From Tepidimicrobium sp. (lineage in GTDB: Bacteria; Bacillota; Clostridia; Tissierellales; Tepidimicrobiaceae): DNA of 14,238 nucleotides. Below are positions 5,562 to 12,032 of the stretch, in pieces. The DNA is taken from the NCBI GenBank assembly GCA_012839395.1, contig DUNJ01000057.1, positions 1 to 14,238 on the forward strand. The letters run 5' to 3'. The translations under genes and the position numbers were made by a program. Below the pieces are notes generated by a model that saw only the letters and a program-made list of their open reading frames with translations, was not told the DNA's origin and made no database searches. How positions within the stretch are numbered: position 1 is the first letter of the stretch; the number at the start of each line of letters is the position of its first letter.

Positions 5562-7478
5562 TTGAAAAAGGAGATAAAGAAATTTTTGGCTGGAGATTAT
5601 GATGTTATAGTAATTGGTGCTGGGCATGCAGGGTGTGAAGCAGCACTGGCAAGTAGTAGGATGGGTATGAAAACCTTAGCTTTAACCATGAGTCTGGATG
5701 CAATAGCGGATATGCCTTGTAATCCAAATATTGGAGGTACCGGAAAAGGACATTTAGTTAGGGAAATAGATGCTCTTGGAGGTGAAATGGCCCTAAATAT
5801 AGATAAGGCTTTTATACAGAGTAGGATGTTAAATACTTCTAAGGGGCCTGCAGTTCATTCATTAAGAGTTCAAGCGGATAAAAGAAAGTATCATATAGAA
5901 TTAAAGAAAGTGCTGGAAAATGAGCCTAATCTTACACTACAGGAAGGTGAAGTAGTAGAAATCCTGGTCAAATCCAATGAGGCAAAGGGAATAGTTACTA
6001 GAACAGGTGCTATTTATAATGGAAAGGCTATAATATTGGCTACTGGAACTTATTTGAAGGGAAGAATATTTAAAGGAGAGGTAAACTATTCGAGCGGACC
6101 TGGGGGATTATCTCCCTCAAATATGCTTTCGGAATCTTTGACACGGTTGGGAATAAAATTAAGAAGATTTAAAACTGGTACTCCGGCGAGGGTGCACGGG
6201 GATACTATAGATTACTCAAAAATGGAGGTACAACCTGGAGATGAGGAGGTAGTGCCTTTTTCATTCTTAAATATGGGGAAAAATTTTGATGTAGAGCAGC
6301 AACCTTGCTACCTAACATATACTACATCTGAAACCCACAAAATTATAAAGAAAAATCTTCATCGCTCTCCCATGTATTCTGGGGAAACTGAGGGGGTAGG
6401 GCCGAGATACTGTCCTTCTATAGAGGATAAGGTTGTTAGGTTTGCAGATAGGGAAGAACACCAGGTATTTATCGAACCGGAAGGGTTAGATACTAAGGAG
6501 ATGTACGTTCAAGGGGTTAGTTCCACTTTACCAGAAGAGGTTCAAATAGAGATGTACAAGACTATAGTTGGGTTGGAAAAAGTCCAGTTTATGAGGCCAG
6601 CTTATGGGATAGAATATGATTGTATAGATCCTAGGATATTAAAGAGGACGTTAGAGCATAAAGATATAAAGAATTTATTCTTTGCAGGCCAGGTCAATGG
6701 TTCTTCAGGCTATGAAGAAGCTGCTGCCCAAGGATTGATAGCTGGTATTAACGCCGCGTTAAATATAAAAGGTAAAGAGCCATTTGTACTGGATAGATCA
6801 GAGGCATATATAGGAGTATTGATAGATGACCTAGTAACTAAGGGAACTAATGAGCCTTATAGAATGATGACATCTAGGGCCGAGTATAGACTAACATTGA
6901 GGCAGGATAATGCGGATTTAAGGCTAACCAAGAAGGGATATGATATAGGGTTAGTGACGAGGGAAAGATATAAGAAGACAGTAGAGAAAAAAGAACAAAT
7001 AGAACGAGAACTATCAAGGTTGAAATCTACTAGAGTAACGCCTACCGAGGACATAAATCAGTTTTTAAAAGAGTTGGGGAGTGCACCTTTAAAAACTGCA
7101 ACAAGCCTATATGATCTGATAAAGAGGCCTGAAATAAGATATGATGAATTGAAGGATATAGATAAGGACAGAAAAGAACTTCCCAGGGAAATAGGACTTC
7201 AAGTAGAAACCCAAATTAAGTATGAAGGTTATATTAAGAAGCAAATGGCCCAGATAGAACAGTTTAAGAAGCTAGAGGAAAAAAGATTATCTGAAAATGA
7301 GGATTATGATAACATTAAAGGACTGAGTAACGAGGCTAAGCAAAAATTGAACCAAATTAAACCAGATTCTGTAGGTCAGGCTTCCAGGATTTCAGGGGTT
7401 TCTCCTGCAGATATAAATGTTTTATTAATATATTTAGAGCAAAAGAGAAGGAGGGAAAAGAATTTAAGCGATGATTAA
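5562..7478 (+). CDS. mnmG: tRNA uridine-5-carboxymethylaminomethyl modification enzyme MnmG (GidA)
   Basis: MnmG is the FAD/NADH-dependent partner of MnmE in tRNA wobble-U34 modification. I place the start at TTG 5562, giving 638 residues (MKKEIKKFLAGDYDVIVIGA...). AGGGGTGGT (5546-5554) is then well placed as ribosome site, whereas the in-frame GTG codons at 5550 and 5553 lie inside it. The FAD-binding GAGHAG is at 19-24, and CNPNIGGTGKGH carries the conserved Cys53. Signature GPRYCPSIEDKV is at about 280-291 and FAGQVNGSSGYEEAAAQG at about 374-391, with SS where TT or TS is common. The C-terminal MnmE-binding region includes SGVSPADINVLL. The last 8 bases overlap rsmG. Confidence 0.97.
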   Translation: MKKEIKKFLAGDYDVIVIGAGHAGCEAALASSRMGMKTLALTMSLDAIADMPCNPNIGGTGKGHLVREIDALGGEMALNIDKAFIQSRMLNTSKGPAVHSLRVQADKRKYHIELKKVLENEPNLTLQEGEVVEILVKSNEAKGIVTRTGAIYNGKAIILATGTYLKGRIFKGEVNYSSGPGGLSPSNMLSESLTRLGIKLRRFKTGTPARVHGDTIDYSKMEVQPGDEEVVPFSFLNMGKNFDVEQQPCYLTYTTSETHKIIKKNLHRSPMYSGETEGVGPRYCPSIEDKVVRFADREEHQVFIEPEGLDTKEMYVQGVSSTLPEEVQIEMYKTIVGLEKVQFMRPAYGIEYDCIDPRILKRTLEHKDIKNLFFAGQVNGSSGYEEAAAQGLIAGINAALNIKGKEPFVLDRSEAYIGVLIDDLVTKGTNEPYRMMTSRAEYRLTLRQDNADLRLTKKGYDIGLVTRERYKKTVEKKEQIERELSRLKSTRVTPTEDINQFLKELGSAPLKTATSLYDLIKRPEIRYDELKDIDKDRKELPREIGLQVETQIKYEGYIKKQMAQIEQFKKLEEKRLSENEDYDNIKGLSNEAKQKLNQIKPDSVGQASRISGVSPADINVLLIYLEQKRRREKNLSDD

Positions 7479-8187
7479 TATAGATACATTAATAGCTGGG
7501 AGCAAGGAATTAGGCATAAATTTAAATGAAAGAAGTATTAGTAGATTTAAATTATTTAAGAGGCTATTGTTAGAATGGAACGAAAAAATGAATATAACAT
7601 CTATAACCGACAATGAAGAAGTGGATATAAAACACTTGATAGATAGCATTACTCTTTTATCAACAGAATTGTTTAACAGTGGCGAAAGGGTTATAGATAT
7701 CGGGACAGGAGGGGGATTTCCTGGCATCCCTTTGAAGATAGTTAAGGAAAATTTGGACATGATGTTATTGGATAGCTTAAACAAGAGGATCAGGTTTCTA
7801 AACGAAGTAATCAATCGCTTGGAGTTTAAGGATATTGTTGCTATTCATGGCAGAGCGGAGGAATTGGGGCGAAGGGAAGAGTATAGGGAAAATTATGATG
7901 TGGTGGTTTCTAGAGCAGTGGCGACATTAAACACCCTTTCCGAATACTGCCTACCCTTTGTTAAAGTTGGGGGGCATTTTGTATCCATGAAAGGGCCAAA
8001 TGTAGAGGAAGAATTAGCGGAGGCGGAAAGGGCTATAAGGATACTGGGGGGTAAGGTTAGAGATGTTAAAGTCTTAACATTACCTTTGAGCGATATAAAA
8101 CATAGTTTGATAGTAATCGAAAAGGTTATGGAAACTCCGACAAAATATCCAAGGGGCGGCGGTAATCCAAAGAAAAAACCGTTATAA
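7471..8187 (+). CDS. rsmG: 16S rRNA (guanine-527-N7)-methyltransferase RsmG (GidB)
   Basis: RsmG methylates N7 of G527 in 16S rRNA using S-adenosylmethionine. Loss of it gives low-level streptomycin resistance in several bacteria. The 238-residue product has the Rossmann SAM-binding motif DIGTGGGFPGIP (76-87), the acidic position DS (101-102), VVSRAVA (145-151), and the typical terminal TPTKYPRGGGNPKKKPL. The ATG at 7471 lies within the end of mnmG in another frame, overlapping it by 8 bases. The AAGGAGGG site (7448-7455) is 15 bases upstream, longer than usual. An in-frame stop at 7465-7467 rules out an earlier start, so translation is probably coupled to mnmG termination. Confidence 0.97.
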   Translation: MINIDTLIAGSKELGINLNERSISRFKLFKRLLLEWNEKMNITSITDNEEVDIKHLIDSITLLSTELFNSGERVIDIGTGGGFPGIPLKIVKENLDMMLLDSLNKRIRFLNEVINRLEFKDIVAIHGRAEELGRREEYRENYDVVVSRAVATLNTLSEYCLPFVKVGGHFVSMKGPNVEEELAEAERAIRILGGKVRDVKVLTLPLSDIKHSLIVIEKVMETPTKYPRGGGNPKKKPL

Positions 8188-8296
8188 AGAGATGAAATTT
8201 GACGGAAAAAACTTCACATAAAAGGAAGGAAAAAACATACTTTTATTGAATATAAAAGGTAAAGAAATATCAATGTATATCAAGAGAGGGATCGAA

Positions 8297-9091
8297 ATGA
8301 AAAATATACAACCAGAAATAAAACAGATTCCCTTAGAAGCTATTAGACCAAATCCGTACCAGCCAAGAAAGGACTTTGATAAAAAATCTTTGGAGGAATT
8401 AAGCCAATCGATAAAATCTTTCGGATTAATCCAACCAATTAGTGTAAGACGGTTAAAAGATCATAATTATGAGCTTATAGCTGGTGAAAGAAGATTGAGG
8501 GCCTCGGAATTGGCTGAGCTTAAGGAAATACCTGCTATCATTGTGGATTATAAGGATAACGAATCTGCTATGATTGCGTTAATAGAAAATTTACAGAGGG
8601 AAGATTTAAACTTTATAGAAGAGGCAGAAGGTTATAATAATTTAATAATTGATCATGGTTTTACTCAACAACAATTGGCAGAAAAGTTGGGAAAAAGTCA
8701 ATCAACTATCGCAAACAAACTAAGATTGCTAAAATTGCCTCTTGATATTAAAAGGGATCTATTGGACCATGGGCTTACGGAAAGACATGGCAGAGCCTTA
8801 CTTAAGCTCTCTGATGATAAGCTGAAGAGGGACGTGTTGAATAAAATAATAAAAAACGAATTGAATGTGAGCAGAACTGAGGCATTGGTAAACAATATAT
8901 TGGATGACCTAATTAAAGGAAAGGATCAGAAACAGAATCAAAATGTAAAGAGCTTAATTAGCACTCGTATATATATAAATACTATTAAAAAAGCCTATGC
9001 CGTGATAAAGAAAAGCGGTGTAGATGTAAGATATAGGGAAGAGGATATGGGTGATTCCATAGAAGTAACTATACAAATTCCTAAAGGTTAG
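8297..9091 (+). CDS. noc: ParB-family nucleoid occlusion protein Noc
   Basis: Noc is a ParB paralogue and CTPase. In Bacillus it binds NBS sites and blocks division over the nucleoid. The 264-residue product has the ParB/CTP-binding fold: NPYQPRKDF (19-27), GERRLRAS (63-70), ENLQREDLNFIEEA (97-110). The helix-turn-helix is GKSQSTIANKLRLLKL. The four residues reported to set Noc versus ParB specificity read Q135, K141, K146, R163, the Noc set. I chose ATG 8297 because AGAGGGAT (8285-8292) precedes it. In-frame TTG 8246 and ATG 8273 would add 17 or 8 residues with poorer sites. No Phe-rich amphipathic N-terminal helix, as used for membrane targeting in B. subtilis Noc, is visible from any of these starts. 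The 109-bp gap after rsmG holds no convincing promoter. Confidence 0.9.
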   Translation: MKNIQPEIKQIPLEAIRPNPYQPRKDFDKKSLEELSQSIKSFGLIQPISVRRLKDHNYELIAGERRLRASELAELKEIPAIIVDYKDNESAMIALIENLQREDLNFIEEAEGYNNLIIDHGFTQQQLAEKLGKSQSTIANKLRLLKLPLDIKRDLLDHGLTERHGRALLKLSDDKLKRDVLNKIIKNELNVSRTEALVNNILDDLIKGKDQKQNQNVKSLISTRIYINTIKKAYAVIKKSGVDVRYREEDMGDSIEVTIQIPKG

Positions 9092-9096
9092 GTATT

Positions 9097-9132
9097 GGAG
9101 GCAAAATGTTTCACGTGAAACATTTTGCCTCC
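9097..9132. promoter_or_regulatory. parS centromere site 1 within a 36-bp perfect palindrome
   Basis: The 16-mer TGTTTCACGTGAAACA (9107-9122) is a perfect parS, the DNA site where ParB/Spo0J loads and spreads. Ten further bases on each side (GGAGGCAAAA and TTTTGCCTCC) extend the perfect palindrome to 36 bp. It starts 5 bases after the noc stop and ends 122 bp before parA. As RNA it would form an 18-bp hairpin that could end noc transcripts, although no T-run follows. It was identified by direct reading, and parS near parAB and oriC is expected. Confidence 0.96.
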
Positions 9133-9199
9133 GAGCATTTAGGGGATCCTCCATCTTTTACCTGTCTATTTGTCGAAATTTTATTGAAAAGGAATTCAT

Positions 9200-9228
9200 T
9201 TTCCATTAATAATCTGATATTATATAAT
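9200..9228 (+). promoter_or_regulatory. Candidate parA promoter
   Basis: A perfect -10 TATAAT (9223-9228) has TTTCCA (9200-9205, four of six -35 consensus bases) at 17-bp spacing. The predicted start near 9235 gives a 20-base leader holding the TAGGAGTG ribosome site. An alternative pair, TTGAAA (9184-9189) with TAATAA (9207-9212), also has 17-bp spacing. Both lie downstream of the parS palindrome, so parAB can be transcribed independently of noc, and ParB spreading from parS could affect it. Confidence 0.55.
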
Positions 9229-9254
9229 AAAATATACGTTTTAGGAGTGTAGTA

Positions 9255-10028
9255 ATGGCACGAATAGTTACCATATTTAATCAAAAAGGTGGAGTGGGAA
9301 AGACCACAACGGTAATAAATTTAGCCGCGGCATTGGGAAAGCTAGGAAAAAACGTACTAATCGTAGATATAGATCCTCAAGGTAATGCAACTAGCGGGCT
9401 TGGAATAGATAAAAAGGATTTAAATTTATCTATATACCATTCCCTTGTAAGCGGCGTAGCATTAGCTGAGATCGTACAAAAGACTTCAGCAGAAAATGTA
9501 GATTTAATCCCCTCAAATGTGGATTTAGCAGGTGCAGAAATAGAGATGATTGAAATGGAAAATAGGGAGTTAGCTTTAAGAAAAAACTTAGATAATATTG
9601 CCATGGATTATGATTTTGTTTTTATTGATTGCCCTCCATCTCTAGGCTTGTTGAGTATCAACGGGCTATCTGCATCCCATAGTGTATTGATACCAATTCA
9701 ATGTGAATACTATGCATTAGAAGGGGTTAGTCAGCTGATAGACACCATAATGCTTGTAAAAAGAGGGCTGAATCCGGAGCTAGAAGTTGAGGGTGTTGTA
9801 CTTAGCATGTTTGACGGTAGGACAAACCTATCGATTCAAGTTGTCGAGGAAGTAAAGAAACATTTTCGAGGCAAGGTTTATACATCAATAATACCTAGAA
9901 ATGTAAGGTTGGCCGAAGCCCCTAGCTATGGATTATCCGTTATAGATTACGACTCTAAATCAAAAGGAGCTGAGGCATATGGTGATTTAGCAGAAGAATT
10001 TTTATATCTATTAGAAGGAGGTTTTTAA
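9255..10028 (+). CDS. parA: Chromosome partitioning ATPase ParA (Soj)
   Basis: ParA/Soj is a deviant Walker ATPase that binds nucleoid DNA as an ATP dimer, segregates ParB-parS complexes and, in B. subtilis, regulates DnaA. The 257-residue product has the deviant Walker A KGGVGKTT (11-18) with both lysines, the A' motif DIDPQGNATSGLG (38-50), and Walker B YDFVFIDCPP (119-128). The C-terminal LAEAPSYGLSVIDYD is typical. The ATG at 9255 follows AGGAGTG (9244-9250). It is the short chromosomal form without an N-terminal DNA-binding domain, not a plasmid-type ParA. parB begins 3 bases after its stop, and its last codons contain the parB ribosome site AAGGAGG. Confidence 0.97.
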   Translation: MARIVTIFNQKGGVGKTTTVINLAAALGKLGKNVLIVDIDPQGNATSGLGIDKKDLNLSIYHSLVSGVALAEIVQKTSAENVDLIPSNVDLAGAEIEMIEMENRELALRKNLDNIAMDYDFVFIDCPPSLGLLSINGLSASHSVLIPIQCEYYALEGVSQLIDTIMLVKRGLNPELEVEGVVLSMFDGRTNLSIQVVEEVKKHFRGKVYTSIIPRNVRLAEAPSYGLSVIDYDSKSKGAEAYGDLAEEFLYLLEGGF

Positions 10029-10031
10029 TCG

Positions 10032-10904
10032 GTGGTTAAAAAAAGGGGACTTGGGAAAGGATTATCGGCTCTGATACCAGAAAACCCTATGGCTGATATA
10101 CTAGATTCTGATTTAGCGAATGGATCCATATTGGATTTGGATATAGATTTAATAGAACCCAATCAAGACCAACCAAGGAAAGATTTTGAGGAGGATTCTT
10201 TAATGGAATTAGCATCTTCCATTAAAGCGTATGGGGTTATACAACCTATAGTAGTTAGACGACAGGGAAGTATTTACCAGATAATAGCTGGAGAACGAAG
10301 GTGGAGGGCGGCAAAGATAGCTAAGTTAGAAAAGATACCCTGTATAATAAAAGAAGTAGATCAGGCTAAAGCCACAAAACTAGCTTTGATTGAAAATATA
10401 CAGAGGGAGGATTTAAATCCTATAGAAGAAGCTTATGCCTTTCAAGGATTGATGGAGAAATATGGGTTGACCCAAGAAAAAGTTGCAGAGGCTGTTGGCA
10501 AGAGCAGGTCCTATATTGCAAATGCGGTGAGGCTATTAAAGTTAGATGAGGAAACTAAGAGTTATATAGCAGAGGGCAAGATAAGTAGCGGCCATGGAAG
10601 GGCCCTACTTGGCATAGAAGATGAGAGGGAACGTAAAAAGATTGTAAAATCTATAGCTGAGAGAAATATAAATGTTAGGGATACGGAAAAGATGATAAAG
10701 GATGGCGATAAACTTAGGGCTAAAACTTATAAAGAGGATCAAACACATGAAAAGGATCCTATGATTAGAGAAATAGAGGATAATTTAATGCGAACCCTTG
10801 GAACTAAGGTGAAATTAGTCACGAGGAGGGACAAGGGAAAAATCGAAATAGAATTCTATGGTTATGAAGATTTAGAGAGGATTATTGAATTGATTATGGA
10901 CTAA
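10032..10904 (+). CDS. parB: Chromosome partitioning protein ParB (Spo0J)
   Basis: ParB binds parS, uses CTP to clamp and slide on DNA, stimulates ParA and recruits SMC condensin. The 290-residue product starts at GTG 10032 with KKRGLGKGLSALIPE, the N-terminal ParA-stimulating motif. It then has DQPRKDF (46-52), GERRWRA (87-93), ENIQREDLNPIEEA (121-134), a helix-turn-helix GKSRSYIANAVRLLKL (156-171), and a C-terminal dimerisation domain. The residues aligned with the ParB/Noc specificity code read R159, A165, K170, G187: ParB-like at the first and last, but Lys as in Noc at the third. AAGGAGG in the parA tail is the ribosome site. Its stop codon lies inside the second parS palindrome. Confidence 0.97.
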   Translation: MVKKRGLGKGLSALIPENPMADILDSDLANGSILDLDIDLIEPNQDQPRKDFEEDSLMELASSIKAYGVIQPIVVRRQGSIYQIIAGERRWRAAKIAKLEKIPCIIKEVDQAKATKLALIENIQREDLNPIEEAYAFQGLMEKYGLTQEKVAEAVGKSRSYIANAVRLLKLDEETKSYIAEGKISSGHGRALLGIEDERERKKIVKSIAERNINVRDTEKMIKDGDKLRAKTYKEDQTHEKDPMIREIEDNLMRTLGTKVKLVTRRDKGKIEIEFYGYEDLERIIELIMD

Positions 10905-10940
10905 AATAGGAATGTTTCACGTGAAACATTCCTATTTTAG
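10901..10940. promoter_or_regulatory. parS site 2 within a 40-bp perfect palindrome, also a likely bidirectional terminator
   Basis: The perfect parS 16-mer is at 10913-10928. Twelve more bases on each side (CTAAAATAGGAA and TTCCTATTTTAG) complete a 40-bp perfect palindrome. The left arm contains the parB stop TAA (10902-10904) and the right arm contains the minus-strand ytaF stop (10932-10934), so two convergent genes end within it. As RNA it forms a 20-bp hairpin with U-rich 3' sides in both directions (TATTTTAGTTTT on the plus strand). The outer arms do not match those of parS site 1. Confidence 0.95.
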
Positions 10941-11552
10941 TTTTAAAAAAGCTAATATGATTAATATGATGCCTGCTAGCCAGGACAAATTGACCTTTGT
11001 TCTTTCTATAAATCGCTTGCCAATAGCCAATCCGCCCCAAATTGCAACCATATTAGCGATTAAGGATAATGATATTACACCTATACAATTTATATTTCTC
11101 AGACTAGAACCAAAACCTATGGCTAATGAGTCCAAAGATAGAGCAATACCTAGGTATAGCGCCTCTTTTAGGCTAAGGATTTTAGAATTGTCGAAATCGG
11201 CTTTAATCTCATCCATATAGACTGTGATCACAAACCATATATCAAACAGTTTAAATTTAAATTCCTTATCTAGAATAAAAACTTTCTTAATATAGGTCTT
11301 TATTACGCCCTCTAACAGATAATATATTCCTAATAGCATCAATATCAGAAAACTTATTATACTAGTGTAGTTTTGGGGTAATATGTTCCTTACTAAGGTC
11401 CCCAAAAAAACAGAGATTGCAAGGAGAGAGGTACAAACGATGTCGATTATAACCATAGACTTAAATGGCATTTCAATTCTATTAGTACCATAGGCTATAC
11501 TAGCTACAAAGGCATCTAAGGATAGAGTAAAGACTATAAGGAATGTTTCCAC
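10932..11552 (-). CDS. ytaF: YtaF-like sporulation membrane protein (MntP/DUF204 superfamily)
   Basis: This is a small polytopic membrane protein of the MntP-related family, closest by motif to YtaF, a conserved protein of spore-formers with no firmly known activity. It has about six hydrophobic segments arranged as an internal repeat. Each half starts with a similar motif: TLSLDAFVASIAYG near the N-terminus and ALSLDSLAIGFGSSL in the second half, each with the family's conserved Asp. The motif RIEMPFKSM follows the first helix, as in YtaF. I place the start at GTG 11552 (206 residues), because AGGGAGG (minus strand, 11567-11561) lies 8 bases upstream. The in-frame TTG at 11573 would put that site inside the gene. 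It is the only gene right of oriC transcribed toward the origin. Manganese export as in MntP is possible but not shown. Confidence 0.82.
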   Translation of the reverse strand: METFLIVFTLSLDAFVASIAYGTNRIEMPFKSMVIIDIVCTSLLAISVFLGTLVRNILPQNYTSIISFLILMLLGIYYLLEGVIKTYIKKVFILDKEFKFKLFDIWFVITVYMDEIKADFDNSKILSLKEALYLGIALSLDSLAIGFGSSLRNINCIGVISLSLIANMVAIWGGLAIGKRFIERTKVNLSWLAGIILIILAFLKLK

Positions 11553-11749
11553 ATTTAGGTCCTCCCTTTTCAAGATGATTATTACATTTTATTCCTCGAG
11601 CGGCTATTTGTTACCTAAGAAATGAGTTTGTGGTTATACAAGGTGTTGATTATAGACTGAAAACAGATAAAGGAATTGTAATATTGGAATGTTTTTGTAT
11701 ACATGGGTATAGCGCATAATCCAACAGAAATAAGTCTTAGGAGGATTAT

Positions 11750-11800
11750 ATGGGATCCTTAATTAATATACCTACTACTTTGCTGGAACTCTTTGTTTGA
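11750..11800 (+). CDS. Possible 16-residue small ORF, function unknown
   Basis: Starting at ATG 11750 the frame reads MGSLINIPTTLLELFV and stops at TGA 11798-11800. A very good site, TAGGAGGATT (11739-11748), lies just before the start, unusual for chance sequence in a gap. No convincing promoter precedes it: TTGGAA (11684-11689) with TATAGC (11708-11713) at 18 bp is weak. It does not resemble any family I recognise. It could be a leader peptide, a small membrane peptide (the residues are largely hydrophobic), a decayed gene start, or nothing. Confidence 0.22.
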   Translation: MGSLINIPTTLLELFV

Positions 11801-11941
11801 ACGGTGGACAGTACCGAAAGGTTTGGTTAACTATTTAACAAGTCCAGTTCTTTAAAATAAAATTATTCCCCCTTCCCTATCAAAACACATAGTAAAACTA
11901 CAATAAAAATCATTAGATTTGAAAAATTTAGAAAAATGCCC

Positions 11942-11969
11942 TTGAAATGTATGGAAAGTATGTTATAAT
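11942..11969 (+). promoter_or_regulatory. Promoter for the AGCS symporter, extended -10
   Basis: TTGAAA (11942-11947) and a perfect TATAAT (11964-11969) are 16 bp apart, and TGT directly before the -10 forms an extended TGn element. Transcription should start near 11976, giving a leader of about 57 bases with AAGGAGGAGG (12016-12025) before the ATG at 12033. No riboswitch-like fold is evident in this short leader. Confidence 0.82.
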
Positions 11970-12032
11970 TTAGACACACCATTAAAAGAAGCAATGAGAG
12001 TATAAATATTAAAACAAGGAGGAGGTTTAATT

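Larger units (their letters stand above)
11553..12032. other. 480-bp intergenic between ytaF and the symporter gene
   Basis: Both flanking genes are transcribed away from this gap. It contains a possible ytaF -10 on the minus strand (TATAAT, 11654 to 11649, no good -35), a 16-codon ORF with a strong ribosome site (11750-11800), and a stretch at 11805-11846 that can fold as three short stems (TGGAC/GTCCA closing, ACC-GAAA-GGT, GTTAA/TTAAC). A strong promoter lies at 11942-11969. GGTGGACAGTACCG (11803-11816) superficially resembles a T-box sequence but is interrupted by four bases. No tRNA, insertion sequence or longer gene is visible. Confidence 0.6.

Noticed and set aside
7179..7194. CTTCCCAGGGAAATAG as a possible Noc-binding site
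   Set aside because: The NBS core is CCCGGG in an even palindrome (ATTTCCCGGGAAAT). This has an extra central A, is odd-length, and lies in conserved mnmG coding sequence.
7464..7814. Minus-strand 116-codon frame opposite rsmG
   Set aside because: It is antisense to the SAM-binding region of RsmG, has no ribosome site, and is low-complexity (Leu/Ser/Ile-rich).
8199..8227. TTGACG as the -35 of a noc promoter
   Set aside because: No acceptable -10 is found at 16-18 bp (the position reads AAGGAA), so the hexamer alone is not support.
10912..11220. Plus-strand open frame of 102 codons starting MFHVKHSYF
   Set aside because: It starts inside the parS palindrome (the MFHVKH is simply parS translated) and runs antisense to the well-supported YtaF-like gene. 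No ribosome site precedes it.
11801..11822. T-box riboswitch-like GGTGG...ACCG motif
   Set aside because: The T-box motif needs an uninterrupted GGTGGNACCGCG-type sequence, a Stem I upstream and a terminator downstream. Here four bases interrupt it, no terminator follows, and the symporter promoter lies downstream.
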